This document shows positions 34,138 to 43,494 of a stretch of 64,000 nucleotides of DNA, one piece after another; the first letter of the stretch is position 1, and each line of letters begins with the position of its first letter. A program made the position numbers and the translations under genes. The stretch lies in assembly GCF_040581485.1 (NCBI RefSeq), contig NC_090133.1, forward strand, positions 15,128,001 through 15,192,000. Reading direction: 5' to 3'. Source of the stretch: Linepithema humile (lineage: Eukaryota > Arthropoda > Insecta > Hymenoptera > Formicidae). Below the pieces are notes generated by a model that worked only from the letters and a program-made list of their open reading frames with translations, was not told the origin of the DNA and did not search any database.

Positions 34138-35025
34138 ATGGAAAGAGCGAAAAAAATGGTTTTAATTTCTACGGAAAATCTCGAGAGAATGCAGCGTCAA
34201 TTACATCATCCGCAGCCGACTACCGACGGTGTACCTCTGGTGGAAAACACATCGGGGAACAACGAAAGCGCTAATAATAATAATTCCGTGCGAACTCCCG
34301 GGACCCCTTTATCCAGACTCGATGCGGAGTTGAGTCGAATTCTTAATTCACCCTATCCGAAGGATGAAGCCGAGAGATGGAAGATGTACAAAGAGGTTCT
34401 TTGGCGATATCTTCACTTTGTACGAGTAGCACGAGGACGACGAAATCAAGAGGACGACACGCGTAACGCCGAGGAAGAAGAAGAAGAAGAAAAAGACGAA
34501 AATGCGTTGGACACACGTGAAGGAGTACCGGCGCACGATCTCACGGGCTCATTCGTTCCGGACTCTAGTCGTACGAGAAGCTTCCCGAAAGAACACGACA
34601 CAAGTCTCGAGGTGATGAAAAGCGTCGGAAGAATAGTGGAAAGCGTACCGAAATCTTACCGTGCCGAAGCTCGCTTACTAACGAAACACCTACTCGATAA
34701 AACATCGTCAAGTAGAATTAGCTGGGATGAGCAAGGAGTCGTGACTATAGACGGTAACGTCGTAAAAGATTCAAATATCTCAGACCTGATAAACGAGGCG
34801 ATGCGCGATAGAAAAACCGTGAAAGCCGTGGGAAGAGTTCAGTTCGCGCGGTTACTTCACGACTTGAACATTCCCTCCACACTAGTGAGAAATAAAAAAT
34901 TATTAGCAGTCGGTTCTTCGCAAAATATTGCGAAACTTAGCGGTCCTACGGCGAGTTCCACTCCTAAGAAAAACACGGATTCTCCGGTAGCGAGACGCCT
35001 GCTCGATTGGAATAAATTGGAATGA
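34138..35025 (+). CDS. Conserved Polinton protein of unknown function upstream of integrase
   Basis: The start is the ATG at 34,138, giving 295 residues. The N-terminal half is low complexity with an Asn run and a Glu-rich segment. Around residues 58-95 is a short helical region (LSRLDAELSRILNSPYPKD, then WKMYKEVLWRYLHFV). The C-terminal part, RISWDEQGVVTIDGNVVK then SNISDLINEAMRDRK, recurs in insect Polintons as I remember them, and no function is assigned. Its stop overlaps the integrase start (ATGA at 35,022-35,025), which points to coupled expression. The frame is intact. Confidence 0.72.
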   Translation: MERAKKMVLISTENLERMQRQLHHPQPTTDGVPLVENTSGNNESANNNNSVRTPGTPLSRLDAELSRILNSPYPKDEAERWKMYKEVLWRYLHFVRVARGRRNQEDDTRNAEEEEEEEKDENALDTREGVPAHDLTGSFVPDSSRTRSFPKEHDTSLEVMKSVGRIVESVPKSYRAEARLLTKHLLDKTSSSRISWDEQGVVTIDGNVVKDSNISDLINEAMRDRKTVKAVGRVQFARLLHDLNIPSTLVRNKKLLAVGSSQNIAKLSGPTASSTPKKNTDSPVARRLLDWNKLE

Positions 35026-36155
35026 CGGGTCTTGAAAAATTGTACTATGATCCCGCGCATTATGCCGGTTATTCGGCTGTTCATAATCTGTTTCGCGCGG
35101 CGAATTTATCCCGTAACAATGTCGCGCGATGGCTCGAAGCGCAAGATGCGTACACACTGCATCGTCCATTGCGACGGAAATTTCCACGAATGCATTACAA
35201 CGTAACGAATATCGACGATCTGTGGGAGGCTGATTTGATCGAACTCCGAAATCTCAAAAGTTACAACGACGGATATGCGTATTTACTCGTGATTATCGAT
35301 GTACTTAGTAAATACGTCTGGGTAGAACCATTGCGCGACAAGACGAGTAATTCCGTAATGGGAGCTTTCCAGTGTGTGCTCTCGAGAAGTAACGGACGCG
35401 TACCCGTATACCTACAAACGGACAAGGGTAAAGAATTTGTCGGGCGACCGCTACAAAAGCTTTTGGAAGAAAATGACATTTGTTTTCGTGTAGCCCGCAA
35501 TCCGGATGTCAAAGCCGCCATCGTCGAGCGCTTCAACAGAACGTTGAAAGAACGAATGTGGCGTTATTTTACGCATAAAAATACGCGACGCTACATCGAT
35601 GTTTTGCAAAATATCGTAAACGCCTATAATCACACCCGTCATTCGAGCACCAGAATGCAACCGTATGTCGTTACGAGAGAAAATGCACGTATCGCACGTG
35701 AAAATATAACGCGCCAATGGAGGAGCAACGACGACGAAGCGAACGAGAAACGTCGAAAGGCTAAATACCACGTCGGTGATCTCGTTCGTATCAGTAGAGC
35801 AAAAGTCGTCTTCGAGAAAGGATACGAGGCACGGTGGAGCAAGGAGATATTTCGAATTCACCGTATACTCGATTGGCGAAAACCACGTGTGTACGAGCTG
35901 AGCGATTTAGCGGGAGAAGTCATAGACGGTATTTTTTACGAACAAGAATTGGCTCGGGTTGAGAAAAACTTGCAGGAGGAGGAGTTTATCGTCGATCGTG
36001 TGATAAGAAGTCGGGGTCGCGGTAATAATAAACAGGTGCTGGTTAGTTGGCGTGGTTATCTCAGCAAGTTTGATTCTTGGATTCCTGCTTCGAGTTTAAC
36101 CCCGCTTGTTCGAAATGAGGACGGATCAATTTCTCTTGATTCTTCCCAGCAATAG
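35022..36155 (+). CDS. Retroviral-type integrase with C-terminal chromodomain
   Basis: 377 residues from an ATG at 35,022. The catalytic Asp71 (LWEADLIEL), Asp134 (YLQTDKGKEF) and Glu169 (AAIVERFNRT) give a DD35E spacing. A small SH3-like region (YHVGDLVRISRAK) follows, and the last 50 residues (EEEFIVDRVIRSRG ... VLVSWRGYLSKFDSWIP) form a chromodomain. The enzyme inserts the element into the genome; chromodomains in such integrases bind histone marks and may steer target choice. The 3' end overlaps the next gene by 41 bases. The frame is intact and the catalytic residues are all present. Confidence 0.95.
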   Translation: MTGLEKLYYDPAHYAGYSAVHNLFRAANLSRNNVARWLEAQDAYTLHRPLRRKFPRMHYNVTNIDDLWEADLIELRNLKSYNDGYAYLLVIIDVLSKYVWVEPLRDKTSNSVMGAFQCVLSRSNGRVPVYLQTDKGKEFVGRPLQKLLEENDICFRVARNPDVKAAIVERFNRTLKERMWRYFTHKNTRRYIDVLQNIVNAYNHTRHSSTRMQPYVVTRENARIARENITRQWRSNDDEANEKRRKAKYHVGDLVRISRAKVVFEKGYEARWSKEIFRIHRILDWRKPRVYELSDLAGEVIDGIFYEQELARVEKNLQEEEFIVDRVIRSRGRGNNKQVLVSWRGYLSKFDSWIPASSLTPLVRNEDGSISLDSSQQ

Positions 36156-37038
36156 TAGTATGCGCTATTTTCCGGACAATGCAACCACTTCCTTCATTAC
36201 AGAATTACCCCATCCTATACACTTACACGGCGAATGGGAAGTCGCGTTTAACGAGATCCAATTTCCCACTACTTTTTTACACATAAATCACGGTGAAAAT
36301 GTCATTAGATTCGTCGATATTGAAAATGGTCGCGAGACGAGGAAAGGCGGGACGACGTTAACGTCGACGCAAGGAGTAATACCGAATGGTATTTACAAAA
36401 ATATCGAGGAACTTATCTCCGCTATTAATTCGGCGTGCAAAAATGCGAATTCGCATATTAATTTGACACTAGAAGACGCTAGTGGTGGTAAAATCTTGTT
36501 CGAGATTACATGCGATGAAAATAAATGCAATCTGGTTCATCATATGAACGTTTCCGATAATCTTCTACGAATACTCGGTTGCGGTGGGGCCCTAACGACT
36601 AGTGAAATCGAATTCTATACAACACTTACTGCAACTAATCCTAATTCCAAAGATATTTTTACAGCACCTTTTATCAAACTCGGGTTTAAAAGAGAACAAA
36701 GAGGACGCGCTGGAAATTTCTATACTCTCGAACCGCACGGATTGCTGCGCGGTATTCCCGATAAACTCTTTGTTTATTGTGATATTTGTGAACCTTATAT
36801 AACCGGCGATGTGCAAACTCCACTTCTTCGAATAGTACCGGTCGAGCTGCAGCATTACGGTCATTATTACACGTACGGAGCGAATCAAGTGAAACATTTC
36901 TCCGTCCCGCATTATATACCATTACGACAAACGTATTTTCGTAGGATTGAAATAGATATAAAAGATCAATTCGGAAAAAGAATACCATTCCAATCGGGAA
37001 CGCTGACGGTGACGTTGCACTTTAGACGTTTCCAGTAA
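36115..37038 (+). CDS. Penton-like minor capsid protein of the Polinton
   Basis: The start is the ATG at 36,115, giving 307 residues. The N-terminus shows the pattern of Polinton minor capsid proteins: LLILPSNSSMRYFPDNATTS, then FITELPHPIHLHGEWEVAFN and an EIQFP turn. These are single jelly-roll proteins thought to occupy the five-fold vertices. The C-terminus ends in alternating beta-type residues (GTLTVTLHFRRF). The gene overlaps the integrase end and sits before the small virion protein and the major capsid gene. The frame is intact. Confidence 0.85.
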   Translation: MRTDQFLLILPSNSSMRYFPDNATTSFITELPHPIHLHGEWEVAFNEIQFPTTFLHINHGENVIRFVDIENGRETRKGGTTLTSTQGVIPNGIYKNIEELISAINSACKNANSHINLTLEDASGGKILFEITCDENKCNLVHHMNVSDNLLRILGCGGALTTSEIEFYTTLTATNPNSKDIFTAPFIKLGFKREQRGRAGNFYTLEPHGLLRGIPDKLFVYCDICEPYITGDVQTPLLRIVPVELQHYGHYYTYGANQVKHFSVPHYIPLRQTYFRRIEIDIKDQFGKRIPFQSGTLTVTLHFRRFQ

Positions 37039-37067
37039 GAAAAAATCAGTCAGAAAAGCCGCACGCT

Positions 37068-37658
37068 ATGACTAGACCGGAGGACCATGAATATTACGAT
37101 ATACAAAACGGAGGTCGGAGTGAAGGAATCACACGAGTTTTCGTCGGAGCACCCTATCAACGAGGACACGGAATCGGTAGTTTTCTCGGAGGATTATTCA
37201 GGAGAGCGCTTCCTTATCTGAGTAAAGGTGTACGAGCGGTTGGTAAAGAAGCTTTACGCGCCGGCATTAGCGTGATGGAGGATGTTGAAAATAATACACC
37301 GTTCAAGGAGGCGGTCAAATCTCGTTTCAAGGAATCGAGTGGAAATCTCAAAAGAAAAGCCCAAGAAAAAATAACTAGCTTGATGAAGGGTACAGGTTAT
37401 AAAGTATCAGCGAAAACAGCCGCGCTTCAGTTTCCTTTTTTCAGTCACGAAAGACGCATCGCGGTTCCCAAGTGTCGTCGTCCTCATCGTCAGACGAGCA
37501 AAAAGAAATCGTCGAAAAATAGCAGCGTGCGAAAGAAAATCACGAAGAAAAAAAAGAAAATTCGCACAGCGGCTAGAAAGACCAACAGCAAAAAGCCATC
37601 CGGCACCACGAGGCGTCGTCGAGTCAAGAAACGTAGTGTAGCCGACATATTCTCTTAA
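37068..37658 (+). CDS. Gly-rich and basic minor virion protein (pX/pVI-like)
   Basis: 196 residues from an ATG at 37,068. The first half has GHGIGSFLGGLFRRALPYLS, an amphipathic, glycine-rich segment like membrane-active minor capsid proteins of adenoviruses and Polintons. The last 60 residues are nearly all Lys/Arg/Ser, suited to condensing DNA inside the capsid. The function is by analogy in composition and gene position between penton and major capsid genes. The frame is intact. Confidence 0.75.
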   Translation: MTRPEDHEYYDIQNGGRSEGITRVFVGAPYQRGHGIGSFLGGLFRRALPYLSKGVRAVGKEALRAGISVMEDVENNTPFKEAVKSRFKESSGNLKRKAQEKITSLMKGTGYKVSAKTAALQFPFFSHERRIAVPKCRRPHRQTSKKKSSKNSSVRKKITKKKKKIRTAARKTNSKKPSGTTRRRRVKKRSVADIFS

Positions 37659-37687
37659 TCAGTGCGTGAATTAGGAATTTACGGAGC

Positions 37688-39025
37688 ATGTCCTTTCTTC
37701 ATACACATTCAAACGAGTGTTTAAAAAGTGAACTCGATCTCTTTTCTTTACCACTCACACAAACCAGCATCGAGAGTTCGCAATGGATTTATTACAAACC
37801 CGTAACGTCGCTCGCGGACGACGCGCCTATAGAATTCGCCATACCCGGTCATGGAGAAGATTATCTAGATCTCACGCACACCATGCTGAGCCTTCGCGTA
37901 CGCGTAGAATCTTCCCCCCTAGCAGGAGGTGGTACCGCCGTTGGCACTCCCGAATTCAAAGTAGGCCCTGTAAATCATTTACTGCATTCTATGTTCAACC
38001 AAATCGACATATATTTCAATCAAAAACTCGTGTCGCCCCCAAACAACGCTTACGCGTATCGGGCTTACATCGAGGCGTTATTAAATTATTCTTCACCCGC
38101 AAAAAACTCCCATCTGACCTGCTGTCTGTGGGATATGGATACCCCAGGTTTAATGGACGCCCTCCTAGAGTCGCAAACCCCAAATCAGGCTCTCGTGAGA
38201 CGCTCGCGTTACATTCGAGACGAATAGGCGCTAGATCTCATAGGCCATCTTCACTGCGACGTTTTCAATCAGGATAAATTCTTAATCAACGGGGTGGAAG
38301 TTAGAATGAGGCTCGTTCGCTCGAAAGATTCGTTTTGCCTTATGGAATCTAATTCACTGTCAAAAATACGCCTTCTAGACGCTAGTCTGCTCGTTAGAAG
38401 AGCAAAGATAAGCCCTGGTGTGTTACTCTCGCATGCGAGAATGTTGAGTAAAACCACCGCCAAATATCCTCTCACAAAAGTCGAGGTTAAAACATTTACG
38501 ATTCACGCTGGACTCATAGGGGAATCGATAGATAATGTAATACTCGGACAACTGCCAAAACGTGTAATAGTCGGTTTTGTCGATAACAGAGCGTTTAATG
38601 GTGATAGAAAACTGAATCCGTTTAATTTCAAAAACTACGGTATAAATTTCTTTTCTCTGTATGCCGATGGTATGCAAATTCCCAGTAGACCGTTACAACC
38701 GAACTTCTCGAAAGACGAAGGCCTTTACGTCGAAGCCTACCACACGCTCTTCTCGGGAACCGGCATTCACTTCTTGAACGAGGGAAATTCTATAAGTAGA
38801 GAGGATTATGGCCAGGGCTACACTCTTTTCGCTTTTGATCTTACCCCCGACTTGTCCGCTCATTGCGCCGGACATTGGAATCTCGTGAAACATGGTAGTT
38901 TGCGATTAGAAGTGAAATTTGAAAAGGCGCTTACCGCGACCGTTAATTGTATCGTTTACGCAGAGTTCGATAACATTCTAGAAATAGACTCCTCTCGACA
39001 AGTTATCGTCGATTTTGCCGGTTAG
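37688..39025 (+). pseudogene. Major capsid protein (double jelly-roll), one in-frame stop
   Basis: The ATG at 37,688 starts a frame with QWIYYKPVTSLADDAPIEFA and FNQIDIYFNQKLV near the N-terminus. After a TAG at 38,225-38,227 the same frame continues open to 39,025 with LHCDVFNQDKFLINGVEV and the C-terminal jelly-roll strands (NCIVYAEFDNILEID). Total length would be 445 codons. The protein forms the hexagonal capsid shell in this virus-like group. The single nonsense codon is the only damage I see, so inactivation looks recent; suppression or a sequencing error cannot be excluded. Confidence 0.88.
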
Positions 39026-39099
39026 ACTTTTATAACGCCAAACCCCCGCCTCCCACCACTACTACTACACACATTTTTCCCTCACGTCTGTTTTCTTAA

Positions 39100-40176
39100 A
39101 TGGCGTGTGAAGCAGCGGAAACAGATTCAGTCCTGTTCGAGACACGAACGTCGTCGCTTCGTTTGAAAATAAAGAGTGAGTACTTGGACATAACTATGGA
39201 TATAGTCATTGATATACAGGGTTTCCGCGATGCCGCCGAGAAGTTTATTCCGAAAGAAGTAGCTGTCGTTGCGATTAACTCACCAATCATCGGACACTGG
39301 ATTATGACGCCTCCCTATCCCTTCGACGATTTACCCGATAAATCGAGACGAGAAAACAACTGGCTTTCGCGAAATTATCACGGTATCGAGTGGTTCGATG
39401 GTGAAACTGATTTTAAATGTTTCGTAATACAACTACGTGAAATAACACGTCGAGCGCGCTACATCTATAGCAGGGGGCAGGAAAAGGCACACTATCTGAG
39501 GCGTCTACTTTCCAGAAACGTATATAATCTAGAAGGAATTTCTCCGGCATTTAAAAATTTACCAGAAGTCAAAGAGAGCGGACATCGGTGCTCTCACCAC
39601 GGCTTTCGATTTTGCTCTACAGACAAATTTCTTTGCGCGTTACGCAACGCTTGCAAATTGAAACGCTGGATAGTCACTCAAAACACTAGCAGCGAGTGTA
39701 GCATCGTTTCGAGCTGCGATGATCTTTCTCATGAGAATTGGAGCGTAAGCGAAAAAACCGACAGTGCTGTTTTTATGAAAAAGAATAAAAATCTTGATAT
39801 AATTCGCAATATCAAAGCGTGGCGTAACGCTACGGAAGAAGAAGAAGAAGAGAAGAATCAATCACTTTATTACATTGCAAAAGATACACCGTACGTAAAG
39901 AAAGAAGAAGAATATCCTACCGATAGCTACGCTCAACAAACCATCCCCGTTAACACACAATCATTCGAGAACGTCTACTCTTTGCGTAAGGAGGTAAACC
40001 CCTGCGACTCTACTATACAAATAATTCCTCACACGCGAGCACCGTCTTGTTACGCGACAAATGAATTCGTTGGAAATCTTACACGCGTTGCATCGTCTCA
40101 ATGTCAGATATGCGGGAGTCTATCCTGCCGACAGACTACCGAGGGTGTGGACGAGGTCGACAGCCATTGTCGCTAA
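39100..40176 (+). CDS. Polinton protein, possible nuclease-fold, unknown role
   Basis: The frame opens with an ATG at 39,100, but the conserved-looking start is MDIVIDIQGFRDAAEKFIPK at 39,196. Features are a beta strand with Asp (VIDIQGF), a mid region YSRGQEKAHYLRRLL, and a Cys/His cluster (HRCSHHGFRFCS ... CALRNACKL) followed by a Trp. This order recalls DEDD/RNase-H-type exonucleases, but I cannot line up a full catalytic set, so the call is tentative. The C-terminal 150 residues are low complexity. The last 116 bases overlap the protease gene in another frame. Confidence 0.5.
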   Translation: MACEAAETDSVLFETRTSSLRLKIKSEYLDITMDIVIDIQGFRDAAEKFIPKEVAVVAINSPIIGHWIMTPPYPFDDLPDKSRRENNWLSRNYHGIEWFDGETDFKCFVIQLREITRRARYIYSRGQEKAHYLRRLLSRNVYNLEGISPAFKNLPEVKESGHRCSHHGFRFCSTDKFLCALRNACKLKRWIVTQNTSSECSIVSSCDDLSHENWSVSEKTDSAVFMKKNKNLDIIRNIKAWRNATEEEEEEKNQSLYYIAKDTPYVKKEEEYPTDSYAQQTIPVNTQSFENVYSLRKEVNPCDSTIQIIPHTRAPSCYATNEFVGNLTRVASSQCQICGSLSCRQTTEGVDEVDSHCR

Positions 40177-40582
40177 TACAGACGAACATGACCGCCCCGG
40201 AAGACACTGGGTCGCCTTTTACATCGACGAGCATGGTACCGGCACATATTTCGATAGTTACGGAATCCCGCCACACTCGGATCAACGATTTCATCTGCGA
40301 CTTCGACGAAATTCCATCACGTATCGATGGAACACCGAGCAGCTACAAGGATTTTTTTCGCAAACATGCGGTCAATATTGCTGCGTGTTTCTTTACTATT
40401 TGTCTCTTGGTTACAGCCTTCAGCAATTTCTTCGTCTTTTCACCGATGATTATAACCAAAACGACAGACTGATAGTATGCTTATATCGCAAAATTTTTCT
40501 TTGCAAAAAGAATGAGCAAACGAAACTACCTACTAGTACTTGTTGTAATATTCAACGATGTATTTTTAAAAATTTAAAATAA
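40061..40582 (+). CDS. Adenain-like cysteine protease of the Polinton
   Basis: 173 residues from an ATG at 40,061. The likely catalytic set is His49 (GRHWVAFYID), Asp65 (YFDSYG), Gln101 and Cys107 (QTCGQYC), the order and spacing of the adenovirus maturation protease. Related enzymes in Polintons are thought to cleave capsid and core proteins during virion maturation. The start lies inside the preceding gene, so translation probably depends on a separate or leaky start. The stop codon overlaps AATAAA at 40,578-40,583. The frame is intact. Confidence 0.92.
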   Translation: MNSLEILHALHRLNVRYAGVYPADRLPRVWTRSTAIVANTDEHDRPGRHWVAFYIDEHGTGTYFDSYGIPPHSDQRFHLRLRRNSITYRWNTEQLQGFFSQTCGQYCCVFLYYLSLGYSLQQFLRLFTDDYNQNDRLIVCLYRKIFLCKKNEQTKLPTSTCCNIQRCIFKNLK

Positions 40583-40583
40583 A
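40578..40583 (+). terminator. Polyadenylation signal after the protease gene
   Basis: AATAAA overlaps the protease stop codon, and a second AATAAA lies at about 40,721. Either could end the structural-gene transcript just inside the right TIR. Confidence 0.5.
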
Positions 40584-40689
40584 ACATTTTTTTCATATAT
40601 TTAACATTTTTCGATGCGCGCTTTGAAATAATATTTTTAGAATGTATTCAGTAAGTCGAATAAAATATTTTTATATTTTGACTGTAATG

Positions 40690-41972
40690 TTCAATTATGT
40701 ATTTTTAAAAAAAAATTCCAAATAAACGATTTTGTATTTCATTTCTTGCATTCGTTTCCTTCCCCTTTTCACATGTTCCTGCACGCTCCACTCGCCATCG
40801 TCAATTTTTACAGCACGCTCAATCTGCGAAAACGGGTGGCTGACGCTCACCCCGTTCACGCAATATCGCGCGCTCGACCCCTTAACCATCACACCAAATA
40901 TCAAACTAAAAGTCGCATGATCATTCGTCGCTGCGACGTCATTCTTTTGTTCGTTATACGTGCCAGCGAGTCCGGGGTACCTCATATAGACGCGGCCCCA
41001 GCACATATACATCCCTTCCCTTCGCAGACTAGAAACGACTGTGTGACGTCGTTTGTTTACATGCTCCATATCTGCCAGAGAGTCCGGGGTACCTCGTATA
41101 GACGCGGCCCCAACATATACAGGGTGATTTAAAATAATCTGATGTCCTAGCAATGCCATATTCTTGAGCGAATTCTGAGACGATTTTTCCTTTTACAAAA
41201 TTTTGTCCGAAGCTTAGTTTTCGAGTTATAATTGAAAATAGGTAGCAACTTACGAGTTCGATACAACGGGCAGGCAGGGACGCGCAATGTATAATGAGAC
41301 TGTCAAGTGTTTACTGTCGTCTCATGACGCATTGCACCGTCCCTGCCTGTCCGTTGTATCGGACTCGTAAGTAGCAAACTATTTTCAATTATAACTCGAA
41401 AACTAAGCTTCGGACAAAATTTTGTAAAAGGAAAAATCGTCTCAGAATTCGCTCAAGAATATGGCATTGCAAGGACATCAGGTTATTTTGAATCACCTTG
41501 TGTACATCCCTTCCCTTCGCAGACTAGAGGCGACTGTGTGACGTCGTTTGTTTACATGTTCCATACCTGCCACAGAGTCCAGGGTACATCATATAGACGC
41601 GGTCTCAGCATATATACATCCCTTCCCTGCCAGGTCCCATAGCCATAAATACGACACACCATTTTACTATCATTAGATGTATAGGTAGCCCAGCAGAATA
41701 AGACCAGGACTAGAAATCCAGCGATCCAGGTTCGAACCCAGCTTGGATTTTTCTCAATTCCGAAAAATAAAAATCACTTGTCAACAGCCGCCATCTTGTC
41801 AACAGCCGCCATCTTGTAGACGTCCACCATGTTGGACCCACTGCCGCCATCTTTTCCCTCTCCCCTCCCTGTGACGTCATTTGTTTTGACGCCAGACCAA
41901 ATGTAGGTCAGTGGGTCAAATATGGGGTAGGTGGTGGGGGTTTGTTGTGACGCCCCATACCTGCCATATACT
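40690..41972 (-). repeat. Polinton right terminal inverted repeat
   Basis: This is the reverse complement of 23,881-24,900, interrupted by a 381-bp MITE at 41,120-41,500 and with fewer 112-bp tandem units. Identity to the left TIR is high outside these differences and decays at the inner edge near 40,690-40,740. Confidence 0.92.
41120..41500. mobile_element. Palindromic Tc1/mariner-type MITE in the right TIR
   Basis: This 381-bp near-perfect palindrome has ends CAGGGTGATTTAAAATAA and TTATTTTGAATCACCTTG, related to the MITE at 13,336-14,047. The left TIR supplies the empty site (around 24,350): comparison shows a TA insertion, the second TA copy now reading TG. It therefore landed after the two TIRs were last alike. 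Confidence 0.88.
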
Positions 41973-42853
41973 ACTCTCGTGACACCACGTTCCATCTGGA
42001 AAGTATGGTTCGATTTTTAAGTCGAGCATTTCCTGGCGTGGTGCATAGGAAAAAAACAGACTGTAATTAGCAGATATTTCTTCTTCACGTAGGCAGTGTA
42101 TGGTACAGGCTCTCCACGGTTCCTCGACGATATGGGAGGCCTGCTTTCCTGGCTCATTTAACGGTTCGTACTTGAAATATTCTTTGCCCTGTCTTTTTAT
42201 TTTTAGGCTAAGTTCAGTACATTTTAGAGCAGTATATTCGGCAATCGTAAAGCGTTCTTCAGTGCAAAGGCTGGAGTCATTACACAGAACCACGTCGTAA
42301 TATGGCCCATCACAACTAGCCGTTTTGTAAATACCATGTTTGCAAAAACGTCGTTTGATTACCACGCCTTTGGATTTCGTCAAGCAATTGCTTTTACAAG
42401 AGTCTTCTTTCCATTCACTCCAATTATCGTCTTCACAATACGAAAAAATGTATGGTGGTGTGATAACGGCCATGCATTCTCCGCCGCGACATTCCTTTCC
42501 GAGTGCACAATTAGTTCCTGAAAAAAATTTAGTTCAAAATTTTAATTAAAGTTTCTAATTACAAAAAAGACATACCATCCAACGCAGGTCCCGCGAAGAA
42601 ATTCCTATTTCTGTCAGGCGTTTCGCATTGTAAGACTTGACATACATCATGCAACGTGACTACGTTTGCATCTTTGTCGCGTAAAAATAATTCACATTGT
42701 GCTTTGGCAGTCCATTCCCTTCCAGGTAAATCGTGATAACGTGAATGGCCCAGTACATATGGATCATCGGTCTCTTCTCGTCTCGTGTGATCAAAAAGAC
42801 ACGGTTTTTCTTTCCACAGATTTTTCGTAATGTTACGACTACATGCGGACCAT

Positions 42854-43200
42854 CACTGCAAATCCAAGTGTGTAAAAAATACACACTTAAAGTGTGTAAA
42901 ATCATGTAGTCACTTATTACGCATTTGTACGCGTGTTATTTTTTTACACGTTTTATCTGTGTAATTTTGCACAGTTAAATGCGTATTTTTCACACGCTTA
43001 CACATTAAATTATATATTTAAAATGTGTAATTTTTTGATATTAGAAATAGGTCACTTATTGTCGTTATAATTTATAAAAACATAATAATTTTTTATAAAT
43101 TATAACGACAATAAGTGTATTCCTAATATCAAAAAATTACACATTTTAAATATATAACTTAATGTGTTAATTGATTAATTATTTATTATTAATTTTGTAA
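42854..43200. repeat. Left subterminal region of CACTA element, with a large hairpin
   Basis: Multiple TGTGTAA and ACACACTT words crowd the first 150 bp. A palindrome at about 43,004-43,168 follows, its arms meeting around ataaaaacataataatttttt. The right end (about 57,200-57,482) has similar words but no such palindrome. Confidence 0.75.
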
Positions 43201-43494
43201 ATTAATAACAGTTATTAATTTTTATAAATTATTTATTTAATATCTTTGGATTATATATATATATAATGTCCTTTATATGTTATATGTATGTGAAATTACA
43301 ATATATAAAGAACATCTGAAAACAAATTCTTTCACATAATATAGAAAAAAAGAAAACAAAAAAAAACAATACTGTTTGTTATGATCTTATCGTACACACA
43401 AGAATGACTTAGATTTTTTATTGTAGTCTTTGGTAAAAAAATTAATGGTAAATGAAGAATAAGTAATAATATATATAATATGGTAACTCATAAG

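Larger units (their letters stand above)
23881..41972 (+). mobile_element. Polinton/Maverick (adintovirus-like) element, about 18.1 kb
   Basis: The element is bounded by terminal inverted repeats that begin AGTATATGGCAGGTATGGGG on both ends. It encodes the Polinton hallmark set: protein-primed PolB, packaging ATPase, retroviral-type integrase, penton-like and major capsid proteins and an adenovirus-type protease, plus several conserved unknowns. All genes but one read on the plus strand. The polymerase and the major capsid gene are broken. The 6-bp flanks expected to be duplicated (gtcagt on the left, actctc on the right) do not match. The gene set means it could once have formed virions, as proposed for this group. 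Confidence 0.95.

Noticed and set aside
23872..41981. A 6-bp target duplication for the Polinton
   Set aside because: I tried both plausible TIR edges (23,878 or 23,881 on the left; 41,972 or 41,975 on the right); the flanking 6-mers differ in each case.
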